Shown here: positions 8,445 to 16,367 of the stretch, piece after piece | Layout of the letters: each line of letters begins with the position of its first letter | Numbering within the stretch: position 1 is the first letter of the stretch | Source of the DNA: UBA4874 sp002399435 | Lineage (GTDB): Bacteria > Bacillota > Clostridia > Caldicoprobacterales > DTU083 | Assembly (NCBI GenBank): GCA_036823195.1 | Contig: DAISGI010000001.1 | Span: 136,024 to 200,023 of the forward strand | Length of the DNA stretch: 64,000 bases | Reading direction: 5' to 3' | Position numbers and translations under genes: made by a program | Notes under the pieces: generated by a model | Told to the model about the DNA's origin: nothing | The model's database searches: none | Seen by the model: the letters and a program-made list of their open reading frames with translations, nothing else

Positions 8445-9743
8445 ATGAGAAAGGGAATCATCAAAAAATGTATCGGAGTATTATTGGCAGCATTCTTTCT
8501 GACCATTAATTACTCCTCTTTTGTTCAGAACATTGTTAAGTTTCCAACCGAGCTGGAGATCTTCGAGGGGGATACCCAGACATTGAATTTTCGCCTGCCA
8601 TTACAGGTAAAGATCCAAAGCAAAGATAAAAAAGTGCTGAAGTTCAATGACGATTCCCTGAAGGATCAGCAATACTGCCAGGTAAATCAGCCATTGGCGA
8701 TTCAACCGGTAAAGCAGGGACATGTCAATCTTGATTTCAGATTGTTTGGTGTGATCCCGATCAAACAGCTGAAAATAAACGTCACATCACAAAAAGCCCT
8801 GATACCGGGTGGAAATTCCATCGGGGTGTCTTTGTATACAAACGGAGCATTGATTGTGGGGACATCGGAGGTGACAGGCGCGGATGGAGTCACCCATTTT
8901 CCGGCCATGGATGCCGGCCTTCTGCCGGGTGATGTCATCGAGAAGATCAACGGCGTCACGGTAAAGGACGCCAACCATTTATCCAGTCTTGTAAATAAAG
9001 TCAAAGGTATCGCGGTGGATCTGGAATGTAAACGGGACAACCGGATTTTTGTTACACAAATCCATCCGGTAAAGGATGCAACCGACTCAAAGTATCGACT
9101 TGGGATATGGGTGCGGGACAGCACGGCAGGAGTCGGAACCCTGACTTTTGTCGATCCCAGGACAAAGCATATGGGCGCGTTGGGACATGCCATTACGGAC
9201 GTGGATACGGGTTCCCAGCTTTCTGTCCGAAATGGGGAGATTACCGAATCCGGAATTATTGATGTAAAAATTGGCAAGAAAGGGCTTCCTGGTGAATTGG
9301 TGGGCAATTTTACAAGTAAAAGGAAGTCCCTGGGTACGATTATAAAAAATACGTCCTGTGGGATATACGGAAAGGCCTCCGTAAAGCTCACCAATCCGAT
9401 TTACAAGGATCCATTGCCCATTGCCTATCAGTATAACATCAAGCCGGGAAAGGCATCCATACTGACAACCGTAGATGATCAGGGGATTCAGGAATACGAT
9501 GTGCAGATTCTCAAGGTAAACCGGCAGACCTCTGCGGGGCCCAAAGGACTGGTACTGGAAATTACAGATCCCAGGTTGTTGAAAAAAACAGGCGGCATTG
9601 TCCAGGGTATGAGCGGAAGCCCGATTATACAGGATGGAAAGCTGGTGGGCGCCGTAACGCATGTTTTCGTCAATGACCCGAAAAAGGGTTACGGGATTTT
9701 TATCGAATGGATGCTGGAGGAATCGAATAAGATCATCGAATAG
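8445..9743 (+). CDS. spoIVB: SpoIVB serine peptidase, sigma-K checkpoint signalling protease
   Basis: A 432-residue S55-family protease secreted from the forespore that signals across the intermembrane space to activate processing of pro-sigma-K. An N-terminal membrane anchor (KKCIGVLLAAFFLTINYSS) is followed by a PDZ domain (GVSLYTNGALIVG to about residue 200) and the chymotrypsin-like S55 domain; the catalytic serine lies in GMSGSPIIQDGKLVGAVTH near the C-terminus. ATG 8445 is preferred over an upstream start because CAGGAG sits 8 bases before it and it yields a clean signal anchor. It lies between recN and spo0A, the conserved order of spore formers. Confidence 0.96.
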   Translation: MRKGIIKKCIGVLLAAFFLTINYSSFVQNIVKFPTELEIFEGDTQTLNFRLPLQVKIQSKDKKVLKFNDDSLKDQQYCQVNQPLAIQPVKQGHVNLDFRLFGVIPIKQLKINVTSQKALIPGGNSIGVSLYTNGALIVGTSEVTGADGVTHFPAMDAGLLPGDVIEKINGVTVKDANHLSSLVNKVKGIAVDLECKRDNRIFVTQIHPVKDATDSKYRLGIWVRDSTAGVGTLTFVDPRTKHMGALGHAITDVDTGSQLSVRNGEITESGIIDVKIGKKGLPGELVGNFTSKRKSLGTIIKNTSCGIYGKASVKLTNPIYKDPLPIAYQYNIKPGKASILTTVDDQGIQEYDVQILKVNRQTSAGPKGLVLEITDPRLLKKTGGIVQGMSGSPIIQDGKLVGAVTHVFVNDPKKGYGIFIEWMLEESNKIIE

Positions 9744-9782
9744 CGGACTCTTGTGGTTTAGTGGAATTCTCCAGAAAGCGAG

Positions 9783-9810
9783 AAGGAATACTGCTTCATT
9801 TGTCGAATAG
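9783..9810 (+). promoter_or_regulatory. Sigma-H-like promoter of spo0A
   Basis: AAGGAATA at 9783-9790, 13 bases, then CGAATAG at 9804-9810, a close match to the sigma-H pattern (RWAGGAWWT, 12-14 bases, HGAAT). It lies about 60 bases upstream of the spo0A start, where Bacillus subtilis has its sigma-H-driven sporulation promoter. Confidence 0.6.
9801..9807 (+). promoter_or_regulatory. 0A box (Spo0A binding site)
   Basis: A perfect TGTCGAA heptamer overlapping the -10 region of the sigma-H-like promoter. Spo0A-P binds this sequence; the overlap with the -10 predicts direct autoregulation, with repression or fine control as likely as activation. Confidence 0.6.
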
Positions 9811-9871
9811 AATATTGGTATAGGAGCATAAGAGACTGAAATCAGAATATTTTTTGGGGGGGATACATGGA

Positions 9872-10681
9872 ATGAAGGAAAAAATCACTGTGCTGATTGC
9901 GGATGATAACAAGGACTTTTGCGATATCATCAACCAATACCTGAGCAAGCAGGATGACATGGATGTGGTGGGAGTTGCAAATGATGGCATGGAAGCTTTG
10001 GATTTATTTTACAAAACGCAGCCGGATGTCATTATATTGGATATTATCATGCCTCATCTGGATGGGTTGGGTGTGTTGGAAAGGCTGAATGACGGGAACC
10101 TGGCGAAATTCCCGAAAGTAATCATACTATCTGCCGTGGGTCAGGATAAAATCACACAGAGAGCCATTGCTCTGGGTGCAGATTATTATATCGTAAAGCC
10201 ATTTGACCTGGAGGTATTTGTCCAGCGTATTCGCGAATTGACCATGGCGGAAGATATGGATGCCGTCCAGTTTCCGGCCGTTTCTGTTTCTCCTGAGTCC
10301 ACTGTTCCCAATGCCGGAAGGGAACGGAGCCTGGAAGTGGAGATTACGAATATCATTCATGAGATCGGGGTTCCGGCTCACATCAAGGGATATCAATATC
10401 TGCGGGAAGCCATCACCATGGTGGTCAATAATATTGATCTTTTGGGGAGCATTACGAAAAAGCTTTATCCGGGAATCGCCCAGAAGTTCAATACCACTCC
10501 CAGCAGAGTGGAGAGAGCCATTCGTCATGCCATTGAAGTCGCCTGGAGCCGGGGCAGGGTGGATACCATAAACAAGCTTTTTGGATATACGGTGCAGGAT
10601 GACAAGGGAAAACCGACGAACGGAGAGTTTATCGCCATGGTGGCAGACAAGCTCAGAATGCAAATCGGGACGGTCCAATAA
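9872..10681 (+). CDS. spo0A: Sporulation master response regulator Spo0A
   Basis: A 269-residue response regulator controlling entry into sporulation. The receiver domain (residues 1-120) has the acidic pair in IADDNKDF, the phospho-acceptor Asp in DVIILDIIMPHLDGLGVLE, and the switch Lys in YIVKPFD. The C-terminal Spo0A-specific DNA-binding domain includes TPSRVERAIRHAIEVAWSRG and the VDTINKLFGYTV end typical of the family. A TTG at 9854 is in frame, but it would overlap the GGGGGG ribosome site, so ATG 9872 is chosen. A terminator follows. Its position after spoIVB is conserved. Confidence 0.98.
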   Translation: MKEKITVLIADDNKDFCDIINQYLSKQDDMDVVGVANDGMEALDLFYKTQPDVIILDIIMPHLDGLGVLERLNDGNLAKFPKVIILSAVGQDKITQRAIALGADYYIVKPFDLEVFVQRIRELTMAEDMDAVQFPAVSVSPESTVPNAGRERSLEVEITNIIHEIGVPAHIKGYQYLREAITMVVNNIDLLGSITKKLYPGIAQKFNTTPSRVERAIRHAIEVAWSRGRVDTINKLFGYTVQDDKGKPTNGEFIAMVADKLRMQIGTVQ

Positions 10682-10713
10682 GATACATTGCCAATGAAAT
10701 AGAAAACAGCGAG

Positions 10714-10741
10714 GGGGTTGTCCGGGGGCAGCCCCTTTTTT
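10714..10741 (+). terminator. Rho-independent terminator after spo0A
   Basis: A GGGGTTG/CAGCCCC stem (10714-10720 with 10729-10735, one G-U pair) followed by six T residues, 33 bases after the spo0A stop. Confidence 0.75.
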
Positions 10742-10801
10742 ACGTGCATAGATTGTAAGGAATTGTTAAGACTATGAATAGTTTATTGAGGAGATTAGGG
10801 A

Positions 10802-11920
10802 ATGATTTGTGGTACTGCCAGGAAGGACAGAAAAACAAAAAATCTGATCCATCGGTTACATGCAGATGACATTGCGGTGATTCTCCACCGGGATCTGGAT
10901 GAAGTGGCCGCCATCCATCTTGTGGAACAAAAAGTCAAGGCAGTGATCAACTGTGAAAAATCCATCAGTGGAAGATTTCCCAATCAGGGACCCAAAATTT
11001 TAAGTGATGCAGGCATTCCTCTGATTGATGATATGGGGCAACAGGTCTTTGACCAAATACAGGAGAATGATTGGATCGAGTTGAAGGAGCGGACTCTTTT
11101 TCTGAATCAAAAGCCATTGTGCTCCGCCACAATCCTGACGAAGAAAGAAATCCAGGCAAAAATGGAAGCTGCTTCAGATAACATACAGGATGTTTTACAT
11201 GATTTTATTGACAATACCCTGCGTTATGCGGAAAAAGAAAAAGAGCTTATCCTGTCACCGGTAAATATGCCTCCTGTCGACATCCCCATAAAGGGGCACC
11301 ATGTATTGATCGTCACACGAGGAAAAAACTATAAGGAAGATTTAAAGGCCATCCGATCGTACATAGATGAAGTCAGGCCGATTCGGATCGGAGTCGATGG
11401 TGGAGCAGATGCCCTGCTGGAATTTGGGTATCAGCCGGATATTATCGTCGGGGATATGGACAGCGCAAGCGATTCCTCCCTATATCAGTGCAGGGAAATC
11501 ATTGTTCATGCTTATCCGGATGGGCATGCACCCGGAATGGAACGAATACGAAAATTGGGGCTGTCCGCCAGGGTATTCCCTTATCCCGGTACCAGTGAGG
11601 ATGTCGCCCTGATTCTTGCACATGAGAACAAGGCGGAACTCATTGTTACGGTTGGCAGCCATACCAATATGATCGATTTTCTGGAGAAAGGGAGGAGAGG
11701 AATGGCCAGCACCTTCCTGGTAAGAATGAAAGTAGGGTACAATGTGATTGATGCCAAAGGGGTCAGTGAGTTATACAGAAATCAGTTCAGGCCTGCCTAC
11801 CTGGCAGCGTTGTTTCTGGCTGTCCTTCTTCCCATCTCCATGGTGGCGAGAATGTCTCCCCTGATGCAGGAGCTTTATCAGCTCATTACACTGCGCCTGA
11901 AAATTCTTGTGGGCTTGTAG
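10802..11920 (+). CDS. steA: SteA-like protein (thiamine pyrophosphokinase-like fold, membrane anchored)
   Basis: A 372-residue protein of the conserved family next to recN in Actinobacteria and Clostridia; the corynebacterial member SteA acts in cytokinesis with SteB. The middle of the protein carries a thiamine-pyrophosphokinase-like segment (VDGGADALLEFGYQPDIIVG and DMDSASD near residues 198-225), and the C-terminus ends in a hydrophobic hairpin (PAYLAALFLAVLLPISMVA) that should anchor it. It is unlikely to be a genuine thiamine kinase; the name follows the family and the adjacent SteB. The gene starts after the spo0A terminator and ends directly before steB. Confidence 0.8.
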   Translation: MICGTARKDRKTKNLIHRLHADDIAVILHRDLDEVAAIHLVEQKVKAVINCEKSISGRFPNQGPKILSDAGIPLIDDMGQQVFDQIQENDWIELKERTLFLNQKPLCSATILTKKEIQAKMEAASDNIQDVLHDFIDNTLRYAEKEKELILSPVNMPPVDIPIKGHHVLIVTRGKNYKEDLKAIRSYIDEVRPIRIGVDGGADALLEFGYQPDIIVGDMDSASDSSLYQCREIIVHAYPDGHAPGMERIRKLGLSARVFPYPGTSEDVALILAHENKAELIVTVGSHTNMIDFLEKGRRGMASTFLVRMKVGYNVIDAKGVSELYRNQFRPAYLAALFLAVLLPISMVARMSPLMQELYQLITLRLKILVGL

Positions 11921-11932
11921 GTGAGATTCCAT

Positions 11933-12823
11933 ATGAATGTAAAGTACTACGCTTTTCTGATGGTTGGAATATTTCTTGCCATTGGACTGGGAATGATGAT
12001 TGGAATGACACTGGAAGATAAAAACATTGTTGAAAATCAGCAGACTCAAATGATTCAGCAAATTGAGGACCATTTTACCCGCCTGCGGACGGAAACGGAA
12101 CAACTGCAGAAAAGTATGGGCTCTATGGAAGAACAAAACAATCAGCTTTATGAACTTTCCAGCACCCTGATGACGGAAGTGGTCCGGAACAAACTGTCCG
12201 GGATACAGGTCGGAGTGATCAGTTTTGCCGGTGAGAAGCAAAAAGAAGACGTTGGGGAACTGTGTGATTTTTTGCAGCAAACCGGTGCAGCGGTTCAGTC
12301 CACCATCGTACGCCTTCCGTCTTCGGACGGGGATCGGACCGCCTCTCAAGGGAAAGTTCCGAAGGAGGATCCTACCATATCGGCAGTGATTGAAAGTCTG
12401 GTCTTCAGCATGCGGTTTGGCGGTGTTACACCACTTCTCCAGGAGGTTGAGGATTTAAAGATGATCTCCCATACCGGTGGATACGAGGTTCCGATTGACA
12501 AAATTCTGCTGATTGGGCAGGGCAGCTCCGGGATGGCCTGTGACAGGCTGCTGATCCAGCATGCTCTGAAAGCCGGCATTCCTGTTATCGCTGTGGAGGT
12601 GGGGGACCGAAAGGACAGTGGAATTGGCGAATATAAGAAACTGGGGGTCTCCTCTGTGGATCATGTCGAGACAATGTATGGAAAACTGGCGATGGTCTCC
12701 CTCCTGGCCGGAAACCAGGGAAATTTCGGATATGGAGCCGAATCGCAGACGCAGCTGCCAAGCCCCTTGTTTCCGGAAGCGGATAGCGGTTCTGCAGCAA
12801 CAAATGGGGAAAAAGCACAATGA
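11933..12823 (+). CDS. steB: SteB/MctB-like membrane-anchored coiled-coil protein
   Basis: A 296-residue protein with one N-terminal transmembrane helix (YYAFLMVGIFLAIGLGMMIG), a coiled coil over about residues 35-85 and an extracytoplasmic domain. It belongs to the family often labelled copper transporter MctB, after the mycobacterial homologue; a single helix is not a transporter architecture, and the corynebacterial member SteB works with SteA. ATG 11933 is chosen over GTG 11921 because GGTGAG at 11920-11925 gives correct spacing only for the ATG. The stop overlaps the next gene by four bases (ATGA). Confidence 0.8.
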   Translation: MNVKYYAFLMVGIFLAIGLGMMIGMTLEDKNIVENQQTQMIQQIEDHFTRLRTETEQLQKSMGSMEEQNNQLYELSSTLMTEVVRNKLSGIQVGVISFAGEKQKEDVGELCDFLQQTGAAVQSTIVRLPSSDGDRTASQGKVPKEDPTISAVIESLVFSMRFGGVTPLLQEVEDLKMISHTGGYEVPIDKILLIGQGSSGMACDRLLIQHALKAGIPVIAVEVGDRKDSGIGEYKKLGVSSVDHVETMYGKLAMVSLLAGNQGNFGYGAESQTQLPSPLFPEADSGSAATNGEKAQ

Positions 12824-13533
12824 GTAAAAACGGACAGGATATCGGAGTTATAATTCCCGCTTTCAACGAAGAAGAAACCATTGACAAAACAATAAAAGCA
12901 TTGAAACAGATTGTCTGTATTGACCGGATTCTCGTCGTGGACGACGGATCTTCCGATTTCACAGCTGATTTGGCTTCAGAGGGTGGAGCGGATGTACTAA
13001 AGCTTTCGCAGAACAGCGGGAAGGGATATGCCATGCAAATGGGCTATGAGGCTCTGCCATGCTCCGTACTGGTTTTCCTGGATGCCGACCTTGGGGAAAC
13101 CGCAGCGGAAGCCATCCGGTTAATCAATCCACTCTGCGGGGGATATGCGGAAGCAACCATTGCCCGTTTTCCCATGACTCCCGGGAAAGGCGGTTTTGGT
13201 TTTGTAAAAAGGCTTTCCTCCCAGGGATTGTCTTTCCTTACCGGTCAGACCCTTTCCAGCGTTCTTTCCGGCCAACGGGGGTTTTTACGCAGAATTCTTT
13301 CGGCGGAAAGCTTCCGATATTCCGGTTTTGGGATTGAGTTTGGTATGACAGTGGATATGCTTTGGAAGAATAGAAAGATACAGGAGGTGGATGTCACAAT
13401 GAAGCATCGGGCAACGGGCAGGGACTTCGAGGGATTTTTGCATCGGACTCGTCAATTTGCGGATATCGCAAGAGTCATTGTGAGGAAAACAGTGGAAAGA
13501 TCCAGTGTCCTGCCACGGAGGAATGATATATGA
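12820..13533 (+). CDS. Family 2 glycosyltransferase (DPM1/polyprenyl-phosphate type)
   Basis: A 237-residue GT-A glycosyltransferase. The N-terminal VIIPAFNEEETIDKTI, the nucleotide-binding VVDDGSSDFTADLA and the metal-binding DADLG (near residue 90) are visible; there is no membrane domain. Such enzymes commonly transfer a sugar from a nucleotide sugar to a polyprenyl phosphate. Here it is translationally coupled to steB and overlaps the next gene, an MraY/WecA-like enzyme, so both may build a lipid-linked envelope glycan. The substrate cannot be inferred. Confidence 0.85.
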   Translation: MSKNGQDIGVIIPAFNEEETIDKTIKALKQIVCIDRILVVDDGSSDFTADLASEGGADVLKLSQNSGKGYAMQMGYEALPCSVLVFLDADLGETAAEAIRLINPLCGGYAEATIARFPMTPGKGGFGFVKRLSSQGLSFLTGQTLSSVLSGQRGFLRRILSAESFRYSGFGIEFGMTVDMLWKNRKIQEVDVTMKHRATGRDFEGFLHRTRQFADIARVIVRKTVERSSVLPRRNDI

Positions 13534-13546
13534 GAAGGATCCGGTT

Positions 13547-14374
13547 ATGAATCGATCCCCGATCCTTCTTTCGATCCTCGTGTCCATTGCCTCCTTTTTT
13601 CTTTTCCGCAACAGGGTCCTTGTTTTCCTGGACGAAAAGGATCTGTCTGTTCCAAACTATTCCGGCAATAAGGTGCGGACCGGAGGAGGCCTGCTTCTTC
13701 TATTCCCGGATTTGCTTGCCGCCGTTCCGGCATTGTTTGTCGTAAGACAGGAAGATGTTGCTTTTTATATCCTGATGATTCTTGGCCTGACATTTTGCGG
13801 ACTTTTGGATGATGTTCTGGGGGATTCCACTTCCAGGGGCCTGTCCGGACATATTGGAAGATTTCTGAAAGGCGGATTAACCACCGGATGGATCAAGGCT
13901 TTTACCGGAGGGTTGATCGGAATCCTTCTGGCATGGTACCGGTATCAGAATTTTCTTCTCTTTCTTTTGGATTCCCTGAGCTTTGCATTATGTGTCAATC
14001 TGGTCAATCTTTTTGATCTGCGTCCCGGCCGGGCCATCAAGGGATTTCTGTTTGCCCTGGTCCCTGTCATGCTCTTTGCCGGCTTCCGGGAAATGTGGTC
14101 TGTCCTGCCTGTCCTTGTCCTTCTGGTATTTTATCTGAAAGGGGAAATGGAGGAGGCCTATATGCTGGGGGATACAGGCGCCAATCTTCTGGGCGGAATT
14201 CTTGGGTTTTACGAAGTAATCGGCCTGCCCACAAAGGGTAAAATCATTCTCACGATTTTTCTGGTTGCCTTTCATGTCCTGGCAGAATTTCAGTCGTTCT
14301 CCAAATGGATCGATTTGATACCGATCCTTAAGGCAATCGACAGACTGGGACAGAAAAAGGAAAGCAAAAGGTAG
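13547..14374 (+). CDS. Divergent MraY/WecA-like phosphoglycosyltransferase (GT4)
   Basis: A 275-residue polytopic membrane protein related to enzymes that move a phospho-sugar from a UDP-sugar to polyprenyl phosphate. Family signatures are recognisable but modified: LTFCGLLDDVLGD (the DDxxD pair), NLVNLFDLRPGRA in place of the usual NxxNxxDG, and MLGDTGANLLGG. The protein is shorter than MraY or WecA (about 320-360 residues). ATG 13547 is preferred because GAGAAGGA at 13532-13539 lies 7 bases upstream. It follows the GT2 gene directly and precedes DUF3866. Whether it is catalytically active, and on what sugar, is open. Confidence 0.75.
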   Translation: MNRSPILLSILVSIASFFLFRNRVLVFLDEKDLSVPNYSGNKVRTGGGLLLLFPDLLAAVPALFVVRQEDVAFYILMILGLTFCGLLDDVLGDSTSRGLSGHIGRFLKGGLTTGWIKAFTGGLIGILLAWYRYQNFLLFLLDSLSFALCVNLVNLFDLRPGRAIKGFLFALVPVMLFAGFREMWSVLPVLVLLVFYLKGEMEEAYMLGDTGANLLGGILGFYEVIGLPTKGKIILTIFLVAFHVLAEFQSFSKWIDLIPILKAIDRLGQKKESKR

Positions 14375-14383
14375 GTGGAAAGT

Positions 14384-15475
14384 ATGCTGGAAATGCAAAT
14401 GGGAAGAGCCATACAGATTCTTTCCAGACGGAATGGAATAACGGAAGTACTGCTGGAAACAGACCATCCTATCAAGAAGGCAATCAATTACGATCGGATT
14501 ACCGGGAAGGTTTCCGCAGGGGACCTTCTTTACCTGAACACAACGGCAGCTTCCCTGGGGCTGGGCACCGGAGGCTGCCATTTTGTCATGCTGAATGCCT
14601 CACATGAAAGGCTTCCCATGATGGGGGGAGGGCATGGCATGAAATGTCGATATACTCCGTTTCAGGTCAAGGTACCCTTTGAAGAAGAAGAAAACAAGGA
14701 AGCAGAAGAATGCTTCAATCATCCGCTGAATCTGAACAACAGATTGCTGTTCTTTGCTGAGCTTCACAGTATGGTACCACCGCTTTGTGCCTGTATCCGT
14801 TATTTTTTGGGAGAAAAGTGCCGAATTGCCTATCTTATGACCGATCACGGTGCACTGCCTTTGGAGTTCAGCAGGAATGTTGCCTTCCTGCGGGAAAAAA
14901 AGATGCTGGATACGGTCATAACGATTGGCAATGCCTTTGGCGGGGATCATGAATGTGTCAATATCTATACGGGCCTGCAGGCAGCGGCTCATCTGGAAGA
15001 CTGTGATATGATCCTGGTCGCCATGGGGCCGGGAATTACCGGCACCGGGACCCGATATGGATTTTCCGGCCTGGAGATGGGCTTTTACCTGGATCTGGCA
15101 TACCGCCAGGGGGGACAATGCTGCTATATTCCCCGAATCAGCTTTGCCGACAAGAGGAGCCGACATTATGGACTGAGCCACCATTCCCGGACTCTGCTCG
15201 GTGAAATTCTACGGTCTCCCATCTCTCTTGCCCTGCCGATTTTAAGGAGGAGGGAACAGAAATATCTTCTTCAGCAGTTCAATCACGCAAATCTTTCCGG
15301 CAAATACCCAGTGATCCTCTCTGATGGCAGCTACATCCGTACTGCCATGGACGCTTTTCAGCTTTCCGTCACCACCATGGGAAGAAATATGGAGCAGGAT
15401 CCGGCTTTCTTTTATGCAATCGGAGCCGCGGTACGGACAGGATTATCTCAATTCCATCGGGAGGACGGGTTATAA
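14384..15475 (+). CDS. DUF3866 family protein
   Basis: A 363-residue protein of unknown function, recognised as DUF3866. The family is found in Clostridia and Actinobacteria near the steAB region. Visible features are glycine-rich loops (ASLGLGTGGCHFV, MGPGITGTGTRYGFSG) and conserved His/Asp positions (GGGHGMKCRYTPFQ, LMTDHGALP), which suggest a soluble enzyme-like fold. No signal peptide or membrane helix is seen. ATG 14384 has AGGTGG five bases upstream; a GTG at 14375 is the alternative. It precedes spoIIM. Confidence 0.8.
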   Translation: MLEMQMGRAIQILSRRNGITEVLLETDHPIKKAINYDRITGKVSAGDLLYLNTTAASLGLGTGGCHFVMLNASHERLPMMGGGHGMKCRYTPFQVKVPFEEEENKEAEECFNHPLNLNNRLLFFAELHSMVPPLCACIRYFLGEKCRIAYLMTDHGALPLEFSRNVAFLREKKMLDTVITIGNAFGGDHECVNIYTGLQAAAHLEDCDMILVAMGPGITGTGTRYGFSGLEMGFYLDLAYRQGGQCCYIPRISFADKRSRHYGLSHHSRTLLGEILRSPISLALPILRRREQKYLLQQFNHANLSGKYPVILSDGSYIRTAMDAFQLSVTTMGRNMEQDPAFFYAIGAAVRTGLSQFHREDGL

Positions 15476-15530
15476 ACCGGGCTTGTCTGACATAAGAATA
15501 TGCTATGAAACCATTCAGGGGGGGGCGGGT

Positions 15531-16166
15531 ATGTTCAGACGATTGGGGACGGATATCATCCAGCATATCCGAAAGAACATTGCTCTGTATCTGATTATTT
15601 TATTTGCCGTGCTGACGGGGATCCTTTCCGGCTTTTTTACAGCAGGGACAGTGGATGCGCTGCAACGATCTGCCTTGATGGATTACCTGAAGGATTTTTT
15701 TCAAAATCTGGAGCTGGAAGGCATTCATCGAAATTCTGTTTTTCTGGAATCCTTATGGCAAAATCTTCAGTGCACCTTTTTCATCTGGCTGTCCGGCCTT
15801 TTTCGCTTTGGAATCCCATTTGTTTTTCTTTTTGTTGGGATGCGCAGTTTTGTGATTGGTTTTACCATAGGATTCCTGGTCGGTCAATATCATTTTGGGG
15901 GATTTCTGTTTACCCTGCTCTGTATTCTTCCTCAGACCCTGATCTATATCCTGTGTGTTTTTGGCATAGGAGTCCAGGCATTGGAGCATTCCGTTGACCA
16001 GCTGAAAAATCATCGGTTCCATTCGCCAGGGGAACAGCAGATGAGAAAATGCAGACAGTATACGATGAGAATTGCGATTTTATTTGCGCTGCTTCTGGTG
16101 GGCAGCCTGCTGGAGGCTTATATAAGTCCGCTTTTTTTCAAATTGTTTCGCTGGGTTTTTGATTAA
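15531..16166 (+). CDS. spoIIM: Stage II sporulation protein M
   Basis: A 211-residue integral membrane protein of the SpoIID-SpoIIM-SpoIIP machine that thins septal peptidoglycan and drives forespore engulfment. Four to five hydrophobic helices are visible (IALYLIILFAVLTGILSGFF, FGIPFVFLFVGMRSFVIGF, LLCILPQTLIYILCVFGIGV, IAILFALLLVGSLLEAYISP), with the arrangement typical of SpoIIM. The true start is ATG 15531 after a long G-rich ribosome site; longer open frames upstream lie in the DUF3866 coding region. SpoIIM followed by xerD is a conserved pair in Clostridia. Confidence 0.93.
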   Translation: MFRRLGTDIIQHIRKNIALYLIILFAVLTGILSGFFTAGTVDALQRSALMDYLKDFFQNLELEGIHRNSVFLESLWQNLQCTFFIWLSGLFRFGIPFVFLFVGMRSFVIGFTIGFLVGQYHFGGFLFTLLCILPQTLIYILCVFGIGVQALEHSVDQLKNHRFHSPGEQQMRKCRQYTMRIAILFALLLVGSLLEAYISPLFFKLFRWVFD

Positions 16167-16237
16167 GCTTGCAGGGATGCGGGAAAAAGAAGGATTTTCC
16201 TGTTTTTTATAGAATACTATACCATATTGCATCCTTG

Positions 16238-16311
16238 CCCTGCTGCTGTGAAAAACCCTGCTGCCGTAAAGAACCGACTGCTGCTGTGAAAAACCCTGCT
16301 GCTGTGAAAAA
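16238..16311. repeat. 18-bp tandem repeat array, 4 units
   Basis: Four consecutive units of CCCTGCTGCTGTGAAAAA in the gap between spoIIM and xerD: 16238-16255 (exact), 16256-16273 (variant with CCGTAAAGAA), 16274-16293 (two extra bases), 16294-16311 (exact). The 200-base gap holds no gene that I can see. Confidence 0.9.
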
Positions 16312-16367
16312 CCGCCTGCCCGTCGATCCGGGAGTCGCCGATTGAGGACCATAAGGAGTTTTTATCA

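Noticed and set aside
10802..11920. Thiamine pyrophosphokinase
   Set aside because: A TPK-like motif is present, but the long N-terminal region, C-terminal membrane hairpin and SteB neighbour match the SteA family instead.
15469..15499. Possible sigma-E promoter (GTTATAA, 15 bases, CATAAGAAT) before spoIIM
   Set aside because: SpoIIM is a sigma-E gene in Bacillus, but the -10 lacks the expected T at its last position and an operon promoter upstream would also serve. Too weak to list.
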